Position numbers and translations under genes: made by a program
Notes under the pieces: generated by a model
What the model saw: only the letters and a program-made list of their open reading frames with translations
Database searches by the model: none
What the model was told of the DNA's origin: nothing
Assembly: GCF_001628715.1 (NCBI RefSeq)
Contig: NZ_CP011120.1
Coordinates: 1,891,501-1,955,500 of the forward strand
DNA: 64,000 bases
From: Acetobacter oryzifermentans
Lineage (GTDB): Bacteria; Pseudomonadota; Alphaproteobacteria; Acetobacterales; Acetobacteraceae
Direction: 5' to 3'
In this document: in pieces, positions 36,909 to 45,996 of the stretch
Position numbering within the stretch: the stretch's first letter is position 1
How the letters are laid out: the number at the start of each line of letters is the position of its first letter

Positions 36909-39122
36909 TCAGCGCATTTGCAAAATAAGCTGCAATTTTCGCTCTCTGCTGAGTTGCCACAGAAAGACTACCAACCCTAACACCCCCATCAGTAGGCAAA
37001 CCAAAGCCAGCGGCCATGTGTGCGGGAAATAGGAAACTGTCAGCTTACCAGAACATCCTGCTGGTACATCAACCTGCACCAAAACATCCTGAAAACCACT
37101 TACGTTTACTTTACAATTCAAACCTTGCGCGGTGTAACCCGGCCACCACTGGCGAGACAAAACCATCCGCACGGGCGCTGTATGCGCTGGCACAGAAAAC
37201 GTCATGCTATTTGCTGTCTCACGCTCCACTGTCACGCCTGTTTGCGTGGAATACGCCAGATTGAATGGATACGTTTTGGGCGTAGAAAGATACAGCATTC
37301 CAGACTGTGCTGTAGCAACCTTATGGTATCCGCAGGCCAGAAAATCATGATGATATTTCTGATAGGTATCGGAAGACACCACCATGCTGCTAACGGCAAA
37401 CAGATCAAACAAACAGGGATTACCGGGCAGCATAACAGCAGATGCCAGTTTGGGAATAATATCATCCGGTTTGAAAATGGTATGAGACGTATCGTGCGTT
37501 AAAACGGCATCGGTATAATCCTGCCCATTGGGAGAATAACCATTGAGCGCACGGATATTGTAATACCCAAACAAGCTTGATTGCAGATCTGCCGCTTCCT
37601 TTGGATGCTCCCTACTCCAAGGCACAAATGAAAGCAGATTACCCTGCATATTCACTGAGGCAGGAACAGAAACATGAGAAGGCAGTACATTCACCGGCAA
37701 ATAAATCCTCCCCAGAGAAGGCATGCTGGCGAGCATCAGCAACAGGGAAAATACTGGTATAGCCGCTGGAATAATAAGCCCAATATCTTTGCCGGTTATT
37801 TTCTTGCTTCTGGCATATAAAAACCACACCGCTACCAACGCAATGCTTGTTAAAAGCTCCAAAGCAACAACTTTGGGACGCTCAAATACATTTTTGGAAG
37901 CCGAAACAACAAACAGCAAAGCGGTAATTCCAAAAAATACATTCCGTCTCGCAGAACTTTCAACAATGTCCTTTTTTGAAAAAACATAGAATGTCGTAAT
38001 TGCTGCAAATACAGAAACATACGGCACAAAACGCAAAGGCCAACGTAAAATACCCATTTGCGAAGGCATAAGAGCCAAAGCCGTTGTTATACCCAAAATA
38101 ACCAAACAGGCTGCCAGAACACGATCACGCACAGAAGTACGGAAGAAAATTGCAACCGGCAACGCAAACAGTGTGGAAAACCCAACAGGTATAAAAACAG
38201 ACTTATACCCACCAAAATAATTCATGAATTCATAATAAGTTGGAGAGAACGTTACCAGTAACTGAGAAAGGCTGGGCACCATAAAATTATCTGCATTCTC
38301 CCACCCTGTTGCGCGGTTAAGCAGCGGATGCAGATACACGTATTCTGAATACACAGGAATGGCGGCTATGCCTGCCAATAACAAAGGCACACACCGCCGG
38401 AACAGAAGCTTTATGGGATCTCCATATGCCAGATCCACACAACTAAAGCCTGCCACAACAGCCAGATAACCAATAAACCCATGCGGCCAACCAGAAGCCA
38501 GAAGCACAAGTGTTGCAGCAAAATTAGCTATAACTGCCCCTGTGGTCATACGTTGGCGCAATTGGCAGTACGTCGCAATGGCCAGCAAAGACCACGCATG
38601 CCCATTAGCAGCGTTCCACCATGGCCCGGCATATTGATATAAAAATACTGGGTTGATTGCGATTGAAAACCCAAGCAACAAAGAAATATCGCGCGATATT
38701 TCCAAGCTGCGACCTATAATATAACCGGAAATGCAGCAGATAAAAACGTTACACAAAGCATAAAACCACCCCGTAATAAGCGGATTGGTTGTAAGGCACG
38801 TTACCAAAGATGCCAGAATATTCTGCGGCGCAAAAATACCACGCTGCAATTCTACCATTGCGTTATCACCAATAAAAATATTCTTGGTGATGAACGGAAT
38901 TTCTCCAGATAACCATGTCTGCCCATACTGGCGCAGAAACCCCAGATACTCGTTCTGGGCATCATCTATGGTAAAAAAGGACGGAAAGCGAACCTCGCAT
39001 ATCTCCACCACAAAGCACGACACCAGCAAAGCGTAAAAAACAGCTAAAAAACCGTTTTTTACGAAACTATTGTTTCTTGACATATCAGACCAAAAAAAAT
39101 GGAATACCTTTCTCTTTTTCAA
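36909..39122 (-). CDS. YfhO-like polytopic membrane protein
   Basis: 737 residues with many membrane helices, the first at about residues 25-43, and a soluble beta-rich C-terminal part (about 590-700) before a last helix near 705-722. After helix 1 the motif DDAQNEYLGFLRQYGQTWLSGE with FAPQNILASL resembles YfhO/GT-C proteins that glycosylate lipoteichoic acid or other surface polymers on the outer face of the membrane. Its place between a GlfT2-like gene and glf suggests it adds or modifies a sugar on the same surface glycan. Specific function unknown. Codon use is more AT-rich than flanking core genes. Confidence 0.7.
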   Translation of the reverse strand: MKKRKVFHFFWSDMSRNNSFVKNGFLAVFYALLVSCFVVEICEVRFPSFFTIDDAQNEYLGFLRQYGQTWLSGEIPFITKNIFIGDNAMVELQRGIFAPQNILASLVTCLTTNPLITGWFYALCNVFICCISGYIIGRSLEISRDISLLLGFSIAINPVFLYQYAGPWWNAANGHAWSLLAIATYCQLRQRMTTGAVIANFAATLVLLASGWPHGFIGYLAVVAGFSCVDLAYGDPIKLLFRRCVPLLLAGIAAIPVYSEYVYLHPLLNRATGWENADNFMVPSLSQLLVTFSPTYYEFMNYFGGYKSVFIPVGFSTLFALPVAIFFRTSVRDRVLAACLVILGITTALALMPSQMGILRWPLRFVPYVSVFAAITTFYVFSKKDIVESSARRNVFFGITALLFVVSASKNVFERPKVVALELLTSIALVAVWFLYARSKKITGKDIGLIIPAAIPVFSLLLMLASMPSLGRIYLPVNVLPSHVSVPASVNMQGNLLSFVPWSREHPKEAADLQSSLFGYYNIRALNGYSPNGQDYTDAVLTHDTSHTIFKPDDIIPKLASAVMLPGNPCLFDLFAVSSMVVSSDTYQKYHHDFLACGYHKVATAQSGMLYLSTPKTYPFNLAYSTQTGVTVERETANSMTFSVPAHTAPVRMVLSRQWWPGYTAQGLNCKVNVSGFQDVLVQVDVPAGCSGKLTVSYFPHTWPLALVCLLMGVLGLVVFLWQLSRERKLQLILQMR

Positions 39123-39180
39123 CAGAAAGCGCCAAAATTATCAATAAAAACTAAATAAATTTTACGAAACCGCATAAAAA

Positions 39181-39213
39181 AAACACCCATACAAATATAT
39201 TGCATGGGTGTTT
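39181..39213 (-). terminator. terminator after glf
   Basis: AAACACCCAT (39181-39190) pairs with ATGGGTGTTT (39204-39213), loop 13 nt. On the minus strand it is followed by a T run (A run at 39176-39183 on the plus strand). It lies 26 nt after the glf stop. Confidence 0.8.
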
Positions 39214-39238
39214 CATAAAATATTACAGAAAATTACTA

Positions 39239-40390
39239 TCAGGTAGGATCAACAAAAAACGCAGGAAGTGAAAGTTCCGAAGCCTGCAATGCCGTGTCGA
39301 TCACATCGCACGCAGCCAGCGCTTCCTTGATGGTAACATCCATATCCAGATAACGGTACGTGCCCAAACGCCCCATAAAGGACACGCCTTTTTCTGCACG
39401 TGCCAGCTCGATATAGCTTTCGAGCATCTTCTTTTCGTTTACCAACCGGATCGGGTAGTAAGGAATATCGTTTTCACCCGCCAGACGACTGTATTCACGG
39501 AAACAAACCGTTTTGGAGAACTTGTCCTGTTCCCACGGGGCAAAGTGTTTGTGTTCAGAAATACGCGTATAAGGCACTTCTTCATTACAGTAGTTGATAA
39601 CCGCGGTGCCCTGATGATCGCCATCATCTACAAAGCGTTCAAAATCCAGCGTTCTGTACCCTAGGCGGCCCAGACGGAAACCAAAATACCGATCAATCGG
39701 CCCCGTATAGAATACGTGCTGAAAATCTTCTTTCAGGCTTTCAAAAGAACTGCCCAACCGGACATCAATGCCTTCAACGTTCAGGATATTCTGCACAATG
39801 GCAGTATAACCTTCTTCTGGCATGCCCTGATACGGATGGTTGAAATAGTTATCATCATAATTGAAGCGCAAAGGCAGGCGCTTGAGAATGGAAGCCGGAA
39901 GCTGCGTAGGCTCTAGCCCCCACTGCTTGCGCGTATATCCATAAAAGAATGCCCGATACAGATCCGGGCCAATCATGCTCAGTGCCTGTTCTTCAAAGGA
40001 CTGAGGGTTAGTAATGCTTTTATCCGCTTTGCTTTCAATAAAAGTACGCGCTTCCTTCGGCCCCATTGTAGTACCGAAGAACTGGTTAATGGTCAGCAGG
40101 TTAACAGGCAGCGTATAGACGTGCTCGTTAGAAATGGCTTTCACACGGTTTACATAAGGCTTGAACGTGCCAAATTTCTGCACGTAAGCCCATGTACGCT
40201 CATCTGCGGTGTGGAAAATATGAGGCCCATATTTATGCACCATAACACCGGTTTCAGCATCACGCTCCGTGTAACAATTCCCACCAATATGGGAGCGTTC
40301 ATCCACGACCACCACTTTATGACCGCGCTCTGCCAGATGACGGGCAATAACGGCACCACTAAATCCAGCGCCCACAACACAAAATGTCAT
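39239..40390 (-). CDS. glf: UDP-galactopyranose mutase
   Basis: 383 residues. The FAD-binding start FCVVGAGFSGAVIARHLAERGHKV is followed by DERSHIGGNCYTE, VHKYGPHIFHT, the FFYGYTRKQWG block and FNYDDNYFNHPYQGMPEEGY. The enzyme converts UDP-galactopyranose to UDP-galactofuranose in the cytosol with reduced FAD. It supplies the donor for the two GlfT2-like transferases in the window; galE (52.9 kb) supplies UDP-Gal. A terminator lies on each side, so it is probably transcribed alone. High confidence because the active-site motifs are intact. Confidence 0.97.
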   Translation of the reverse strand: MTFCVVGAGFSGAVIARHLAERGHKVVVVDERSHIGGNCYTERDAETGVMVHKYGPHIFHTADERTWAYVQKFGTFKPYVNRVKAISNEHVYTLPVNLLTINQFFGTTMGPKEARTFIESKADKSITNPQSFEEQALSMIGPDLYRAFFYGYTRKQWGLEPTQLPASILKRLPLRFNYDDNYFNHPYQGMPEEGYTAIVQNILNVEGIDVRLGSSFESLKEDFQHVFYTGPIDRYFGFRLGRLGYRTLDFERFVDDGDHQGTAVINYCNEEVPYTRISEHKHFAPWEQDKFSKTVCFREYSRLAGENDIPYYPIRLVNEKKMLESYIELARAEKGVSFMGRLGTYRYLDMDVTIKEALAACDVIDTALQASELSLPAFFVDPT

Positions 40391-40562
40391 ACGTTTTTCA
40401 ACCCTTCAGCCCTAACTTTAACAACAAACAATACCAGTTTAATCTTTGAAGAATGTATATCCCTTTACCACACTTTGGCCAACAACTTGCCTAAGCTGAT
40501 CAGGCGTTAAAGTTTTTCGTACATGAAGCCTATAATATAACCAAAGCAAGTGGCACGTCATA

Positions 40563-40596
40563 GGAAAGGAGGCCCCATAAATATGGAGCCTCCTTT
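40563..40596 (-). terminator. hairpin terminator after the DUF4422 gene
   Basis: AAAGGAGGCcCCAT pairs with ATGGaGCCTCCTTT around a 4-nt loop (AAAT), one internal mismatch, 21 nt after the DUF4422 stop on the minus strand. The tails are only moderately T-rich on both strands. The rest of 40391-40616 shows no gene and probably holds the glf promoter. Confidence 0.6.
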
Positions 40597-40616
40597 TCCT
40601 GCAGAACTACATAAAC

Positions 40617-41363
40617 TTAAAGAAATTCAACAACAGGACGTTCCTCAATTAAGAGCTTGTCCCTATTATGCAGCAACCAGACGCCCATAATTCTTTCCGA
40701 AATAAAGCCAAAAATTCTTTTCTGATAATCAGTATAATTATTGAAAAATTTCAAATCAGCCAAAGGAAGAAGTATTGAGAAAAGCCATTCACAGTATCTA
40801 TCAACAACAGCTTTCTTACCAACAAACATGTTGTATCGGTAAATAGCACACTCCTCTCTCATGAAAAATCTATACGCATCCATATATTCTGGGTGCAATC
40901 TTTGTATCATTCTTTCAACAAGGAACATGTCATCAATATTATGGTACAATCTATAGTTATGTAAAACGTTCCCTACATCCTGCTTCAAAGAAACCACAAG
41001 ATCGACATCACCCATAAGGTAGTCAAAATCATTCCCTGCGGCTATTTCTTCTCTTTCAATCTTTTCATCTGGATTAGACGGGGTCTTATAAAACAGATTA
41101 TTTCCATACGTTTTTTTTGCAAAAAAACGTCGATAATGACTCAATCCAACAATGTCGGACGTTTTGTCATTTTTCCACATCCAATATAAGGCTGTTAATT
41201 CACAGAAGCAGTAATTGAGATCAGATATATTTTGCCCTGTATCATCACCCATGAAATTTGTTACTATATTCTTATTCTTTTTCCCACATAACATTGGAGT
41301 ATAAATATTATCAATAGGATTTTGAAAGTTATCATGGCAAGCGGTGTATATTGTTACTTTCAT
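40617..41363 (-). CDS. DUF4422 family glycosyltransferase
   Basis: About 248 residues from MKVTIYTACH; an upstream start at 41381 adds six residues. The N-terminal block (TIYTACHDNFQNP, then IYTPMLCG), DDTGQNISDLNYCFCELTALYWMWKN, IVGLSHYRRFF, and the C-terminal YNMFVGKK with ISERIMGVWLLHN match DUF4422, found in capsule and LPS clusters and thought to be GT-A transferases. The gene is strikingly AT-rich against its surroundings, a sign of horizontal acquisition. About 190 bp upstream (to 41551) is AT-rich and empty. Confidence 0.85.
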   Translation of the reverse strand: MKVTIYTACHDNFQNPIDNIYTPMLCGKKNKNIVTNFMGDDTGQNISDLNYCFCELTALYWMWKNDKTSDIVGLSHYRRFFAKKTYGNNLFYKTPSNPDEKIEREEIAAGNDFDYLMGDVDLVVSLKQDVGNVLHNYRLYHNIDDMFLVERMIQRLHPEYMDAYRFFMREECAIYRYNMFVGKKAVVDRYCEWLFSILLPLADLKFFNNYTDYQKRIFGFISERIMGVWLLHNRDKLLIEERPVVEFL

Positions 41364-41551
41364 AATTACCTCGATGAGCAAAATCTTATCTTATAATAGA
41401 AAAATGCAAATATTAAAAGACTCAATCCATCAACAGTAAAGTACATTGATTTCCAAAAACATCCCTCTCAAAAACCTTTTTAAAAAACCCATACATAATA
41501 AAAAATAATTCATTAATATGAAAACAACATTAAATACAAATATTAATTATT

Positions 41552-43300
41552 TTATTTATAAACAGATATCCAAAAATTTCGACTGCATAATGTAGATAGT
41601 TTACTTCTATACGACTTTCTCAAAAACGGTGTCTTCAAAATAAATATAATACTTGTTTTGAAAAAAGCCCATGTAAGAGCCAACAATCGGAACCTGTTAA
41701 GTTCCACCTCAAAAATATCTGAACTTTCATATTTACGATAAACAATGCGCTGATGTCTGAATGTCAGCCCCAGTAACCCGCTCGTGTATTCTCCTACATA
41801 TACCGGTTTTTTATATAAAGCCCATCCTGGCAGAAGATGCCCATTTAAACTCATGAGCCTCACACATCTCCTCAATTTTGTTTCTAATTGTCCTTCATAA
41901 TGAAACGGATGTGATTGAAAATATGCAGGTTCTTTACATTGCACAGCTTCTTTTTGGATACGCTTGGCAAGGGGCATAAAATCCAGATTGTGCCGCCAGA
42001 AATCAGCCCCTTGGCTTACATCTTGAAATGCCAGCAAAATAGCCTGCGCACTTTGATACCTGCATGACAACGCACACCATAAAAAAGCGAGCCCCATCAT
42101 TTTTACAGCCGGTAATGCGCGCCCTTGCCCCACCATAAGGTAGATAGCCAAGGATGCCCGCATACCCAAGTAACGGGTAAAAGCACTTTCCTTGCTCAAA
42201 AAGTGTTCAGAAAAACAGGCAACGCCATTTACCGTAACAATATTAAAACGGTTCATCAGGCCAAAAAGCGCATCATCTCCTCTCACAAAAAAGGGAAATG
42301 GATAGGCTGATACGGCATCTAGCCTGAACGCAAAAAACCACCATCCACCATAAACGGGCTTGCCTGTATCCTGCTCCAGATTCAGCAGATTTTCTATAGG
42401 CCTAACGTCTTCGCCTTTATGTAAAGGACGAAACACCCCCTCAGAGAATTCAGCACCTTTTTCCTGCACACTCCATGGCCTTTGATCGTCCAGCAATGTA
42501 CCTGCCAAACCGATGTGCCTATCTACACTGTAAGCCAACATAGCGTAGCAACGCCGTATAGCTTCAACCTCGCAGGAAATATCATCATCCATGAACAGAC
42601 AGTGGGTAAAGGTGCCTTGCTCATGCAGATATAAAAGGCCGCGCGCAAAACCACCGCTGCCGCCGTAATTATGATTTTTGATAACCTTGGCCCCCGGCAC
42701 CTCCGCCGGATCAAGGTTGGCTGAATTATCTATAACAATAAAATGAATCACATCCTGATAGGCAGTGTCTTGCAAAAGCGCTTTTTGCACCCGCTGGATG
42801 GAATTACGCACATATTGCTGCCGGTTAAAATGCGTGATGACAACACCCAACTGCGGCACCTGCACCATGGGCGAGGATGTTGCAAAATATACGGCCTCTA
42901 CCGTGCACTCTGACTGAGCCGTTACACTACAATACAGCAGGCCTTCAGATAATGTAGGCCACGCTGATATTTCCTCTGCGCATCGTATTTCGCCCTCAAT
43001 TTCTTTGCTCCAAAGAGGTGTGACAACATCTGCCTTGGAACGATGAAAAAGCGTTACCTCACCTTGCCCGCGTATATGCAAGCTCAACAGCAGGCGACTT
43101 ACACCACCAGCCTGTTTCCACTTTTTTACGGAAAACGCATTGTAAAATGTATCAAAAGTAAATGCCTGCCCCATCTTTAGCCGAAAGGCTGAGGAAGATG
43201 TATCAGCCACACGCTCTGGCAGCGCAGGACGTGCGTACATTGCATCGCATTGCTCCAGCCCTTCAGTTGGCAAGATAAGACGATGCAAAACCGTAAGCAT
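41552..43300 (-). CDS. GlfT2-like galactofuranosyltransferase, copy 2
   Basis: About 582 residues from ATG 43300; a TTG at 43354 is the furthest possible start. Same layout as copy 1 at 35 kb: an N-terminal beta domain, then LGVVITHFNRQQYVRNSI, VIDNSAN, NYGGSGGFARGLLYL, the metal site FMDDDI, YGGWWFFAFR and FFVRGDDALF. It shares motifs with copy 1, but much of the N- and C-terminal sequence differs, so this is an old paralogue, not a recent duplication. Mycobacteria use GlfT1 and GlfT2 for initiation and extension; a similar split is possible here. The C-terminus is Lys/Arg-rich and hydrophobic, perhaps membrane-associated. Confidence 0.83.
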   Translation of the reverse strand: MLTVLHRLILPTEGLEQCDAMYARPALPERVADTSSSAFRLKMGQAFTFDTFYNAFSVKKWKQAGGVSRLLLSLHIRGQGEVTLFHRSKADVVTPLWSKEIEGEIRCAEEISAWPTLSEGLLYCSVTAQSECTVEAVYFATSSPMVQVPQLGVVITHFNRQQYVRNSIQRVQKALLQDTAYQDVIHFIVIDNSANLDPAEVPGAKVIKNHNYGGSGGFARGLLYLHEQGTFTHCLFMDDDISCEVEAIRRCYAMLAYSVDRHIGLAGTLLDDQRPWSVQEKGAEFSEGVFRPLHKGEDVRPIENLLNLEQDTGKPVYGGWWFFAFRLDAVSAYPFPFFVRGDDALFGLMNRFNIVTVNGVACFSEHFLSKESAFTRYLGMRASLAIYLMVGQGRALPAVKMMGLAFLWCALSCRYQSAQAILLAFQDVSQGADFWRHNLDFMPLAKRIQKEAVQCKEPAYFQSHPFHYEGQLETKLRRCVRLMSLNGHLLPGWALYKKPVYVGEYTSGLLGLTFRHQRIVYRKYESSDIFEVELNRFRLLALTWAFFKTSIIFILKTPFLRKSYRSKLSTLCSRNFWISVYK

Positions 43301-43387
43301 GGCAGCACTTTCAAACGGAGCGTGAAAAGACACATCCGGCTTTAGCGCACACAAACGCCTACTGCACCCTGTATTTTAGGAAAAAAT

Positions 43388-43464
43388 TGGCGCGCCCTGC
43401 TGGATTCGAACCAGCGACCCACAGCTTAGAAGGCTGTTGCTCTATCCAACTGAGCTAAGGGCGC
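43388..43464 (-). tRNA. tRNA-Arg (anticodon TCT)
   Basis: 77 nt including an encoded CCA (complement of 43388-43390). Acceptor stem GCGCCCT/AGGGCGC, T-arm GGTTCGAATCC, and an anticodon loop of CTTCTAA with TCT. It reads AGA codons. Located between the second GlfT2-like gene and the NDUFS4-like gene. Confidence 0.97.
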
Positions 43465-43500
43465 TTTACGCCCTACGCATAATAGGGAAAAGCAAGAAAA

Positions 43501-43806
43501 TCAATGCGTCCAGTTTTGGATGCGATCATAACGGAAGTTATCTGCATATACTTTGGGGCGACGCATACGCGGTGCTGTTTCTTCCACCACATACGCAATG
43601 TGTTCGCGTTGCGCATAAGCTTCCGCAGCCTCACGGCTATCAAAATACAAATGTATTTGAGATTGTGGGTCTGCGCTACCAGTCCACCCCATAAGGGCGC
43701 TCTGCTTACGTGGAGCAGATTGACCGTATTCAAAAACCCACTCTCTAGTGCCAGCAAAACCTGACTGACCAGCAGGCTTTGACTGCCTATAAATACGCGC
43801 TGGCAT
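43501..43806 (-). CDS. NDUFS4-like complex I accessory protein
   Basis: 101 residues from ATG 43806. MPARIYRQSKPAGQSG, REWVFEYGQSAPRKQSALMGWTGS and LYFDSREAAEAYAQREHIAYVV are the conserved blocks of the ETC complex I subunit region (PF04800; mitochondrial NDUFS4, 18 kDa). Alphaproteobacterial homologues attach to the NADH dehydrogenase peripheral arm. It lies between two tRNA genes on the same strand; frames extending further upstream run into the tRNA-Pro and are not real. Whether a full nuo operon exists elsewhere cannot be seen. Confidence 0.9.
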   Translation of the reverse strand: MPARIYRQSKPAGQSGFAGTREWVFEYGQSAPRKQSALMGWTGSADPQSQIHLYFDSREAAEAYAQREHIAYVVEETAPRMRRPKVYADNFRYDRIQNWTH

Positions 43807-43829
43807 GATGTTGCCTCCCGCTTTATTTA

Positions 43830-43906
43830 TGGTCGGGGCGCCCGGACTCGAACCGGGGGCCTCGTGTACCCAAAACACGCGCGCTACCAGGCTGCGCCAC
43901 GCCCCG
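43830..43906 (-). tRNA. tRNA-Pro (anticodon TGG)
   Basis: 77 nt including encoded CCA (complement of 43830-43832). Acceptor CGGGGCG/CGCCCCG, D-arm GCGCAGCCTGGTAGCGC, an anticodon loop of TTTGGGT with TGG, and T-arm GGTTCGAGTCC. Confidence 0.97.
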
Positions 43907-43964
43907 AACTGAGGGCTTGTTTAAGCGCCTATTCGGAGTATGGCAACCCTCTGATGATAAAAAA

Positions 43965-44450
43965 TCAGTCAACCATGCTTTTTTTGCTTTTTGCCAGCGG
44001 TGGCACAAACAAAGGCGCCGTATCCCACGGGAACAAAACCCAGGTATCCTGCGGCACTTCTGTAATAAACAGATCTGTCAGTTCCTTGCCTGCAGGCTTG
44101 GCATACAGGCATGCAAAATAAGCTTTGGGCAGTTTTTCACGCACCACACGCGCCGTCACACCAGAATCAACCAGATCATCAATAATCAGGAAACCTTCTC
44201 CATCACCGGCGGCAACAGGTTCCTTAATAATCTGGGGCTTGCCCATATTTTCTTCATCATACGTCACGACAGAAATGGTTTCTATCAGACGGCACCCTAG
44301 TTCACGCGCGGCAATAGCTGCGGGAATCAACCCTCCGCGTGTTACCGCCACAATGCCTTTAATGGGCATTTTAGGCATCAGCGCCTCTGCTAACGCACGT
44401 GCATCACGATGCAACTGATCCCATGTTACCGTGGCATAATTCACAGCCAT
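43965..44450 (-). CDS. gpt: xanthine (guanine) phosphoribosyltransferase
   Basis: 161 residues, type I PRTase fold. IVAVTRGGLIPAAIAAREL is near the N-terminus, the PRPP-binding motif FLIIDDLVDSGVTARVV near 88-104, and the C-terminal VLFPWDTAPLFVPP is typical of Gpt. It converts xanthine, guanine or hypoxanthine plus PRPP to nucleotides (purine salvage). Full length. A 60-bp gap separates it from the GT4 gene upstream on the same strand. Confidence 0.95.
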   Translation of the reverse strand: MAVNYATVTWDQLHRDARALAEALMPKMPIKGIVAVTRGGLIPAAIAARELGCRLIETISVVTYDEENMGKPQIIKEPVAAGDGEGFLIIDDLVDSGVTARVVREKLPKAYFACLYAKPAGKELTDLFITEVPQDTWVLFPWDTAPLFVPPLAKSKKSMVD

Positions 44451-44509
44451 TCAAGCGTTCCCTTTTCCATTCATTCTGCAAACAATGCTTCTGTCGTGCC
44501 GTCGGGTCA

Positions 44510-45895
44510 TTACATGACTGTTTGCCACAAAGTCTCGGCGGCTCGGCTCCAACCTATGGGCCGAAAACGTGTCTTTATCTGTTGCTCCATAGCTGCCAGG
44601 CGCTGCGGCTGATCCAGAACGTTACGTACAAGCTCCAATGCCTGCGATGCGTTATCAGGGTCAAACATTTCTGTCAGCCCCATCCCTGCTTCTGGCAGGG
44701 AAGACGCAGCAGACGTCAGGCAGGGCTTTCCCCAATGTAGGCTTTCTGTCACTGGCAGGCCCCAGCCTTCATAAAATGAAGGAAAAATTGTAAACCGCGC
44801 CTGCTTATAAAGCTGCGCCATACAGCTATCAGATGGTCGATCTACCCACACAACGTGCCCATTCAGCCACGCGCTATTTTCAAGCTGCTGCAACAGATCG
44901 TCCACCAGCCATCCCCGCCCGCCAGCAATCACCAGCTTCGGTACGGTATTGGCTGGCCGTTCCTGCAACAACCGCCGCCATACTCTTACTAAAAGCGCGT
45001 GATTTTTACGCACTTCCAACGTGCCAGCACATAAAACATAAGGCCCCAACTGCTTTATGTGCTCTTGAACAGAAGGAGGGGCGCTTGCCGGATCTGCCTT
45101 AGAAAACCCGCACCCCATAGGCACTACAATAACGGGAACAGAAAGCGGCTTGCCGCTGCGTTGTGCATAAGACAACACATCTTTTTGGGTAGATTCGGAA
45201 TTCGCAAAAATAACATCGCATTCCGGCACAACCTGCTCATACCAACGCCGAAATACAGCAGGCAAACCGGGCTGGCACCATTCTGGCCACAAAAGCGGCA
45301 CCAGATCATGCACCAAAACCCCAATACGCATGCCGTATTGCTGCCGACACTGTCGCAACAGTTTTTGATACATGGCATGAGACCATGATGCCCCCAGCGA
45401 AAGCAGGATATCCCCCTTTTGAGGAGAAAAAGCCTGTTCCTGTGCACTAAAATCATCTTTTTTGTGCAAATTATGAGAAGCCAGTTCCCATAAGCCGCGC
45501 ACAAGCATTCCTCCTGCCTGCATCGCACTCTGGGTATTTCTGATCAGCTTACCAGCAGGAACGCGTACAGAAACTGGCACATGCTGCCCACATTTTTGAA
45601 GCAAACTTTGGTTTGTAAGGTGTGAAGTAGAAAGGCTGCGTATCTGCATGCGTTCTGGTTGCCCAGCCCCCTGCCCACTCAGGGCTTGCCAAACCGCCTG
45701 CACCTGCGCCCAAGACACCACCACAAAGCCTGTACCCTGAATAGTGTGCTGCACAAAACCAATGTGGCCAGCCATACGCGGATCAACCATAAAAGCTGCA
45801 CAAATTTCCAGCACAACGCGTTGAATACCCGTAAGCCGTGCACCTGCTTGTGCAAAGGCAAACAGATCTTCCACATCCATCCAGATACGCTTCAT
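44510..45895 (-). CDS. GT4-family glycosyltransferase (461 aa)
   Basis: About 461 residues from ATG 45895 (MKRIWMDVEDLF). The N-terminal half has GARLTGIQRVVLEICAAF and GDILLSLGASWSH; the donor half has YVLCAGTLEVRKNHALLVRVWRRL, LVIAGGRGWLVDDLL and FPSFYEGWGLPVTESLHWGKPCL with the E-x7-E pair. GT-B, retaining. This type is common in envelope clusters of acetic acid bacteria and rhizobia, where it often adds mannose or a related sugar; the substrate here is unknown. Divergent from upp. Confidence 0.88.
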   Translation of the reverse strand: MKRIWMDVEDLFAFAQAGARLTGIQRVVLEICAAFMVDPRMAGHIGFVQHTIQGTGFVVVSWAQVQAVWQALSGQGAGQPERMQIRSLSTSHLTNQSLLQKCGQHVPVSVRVPAGKLIRNTQSAMQAGGMLVRGLWELASHNLHKKDDFSAQEQAFSPQKGDILLSLGASWSHAMYQKLLRQCRQQYGMRIGVLVHDLVPLLWPEWCQPGLPAVFRRWYEQVVPECDVIFANSESTQKDVLSYAQRSGKPLSVPVIVVPMGCGFSKADPASAPPSVQEHIKQLGPYVLCAGTLEVRKNHALLVRVWRRLLQERPANTVPKLVIAGGRGWLVDDLLQQLENSAWLNGHVVWVDRPSDSCMAQLYKQARFTIFPSFYEGWGLPVTESLHWGKPCLTSAASSLPEAGMGLTEMFDPDNASQALELVRNVLDQPQRLAAMEQQIKTRFRPIGWSRAAETLWQTVM

Positions 45896-45996
45896 GATGG
45901 CCTTCCTTTTTTCTAACCGCACGATCTGGATAAAACATATTCTGCATCTGCAAGAAAACGTGGCAGACGCGCTTTTCCATGATTATAGAGGGTTGC

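Noticed and set aside
43807..43878. N-terminal extension of the NDUFS4-like protein
   Set aside because: The upstream codons run through the tRNA-Pro gene; the ATG at 43806 gives the family N-terminus.
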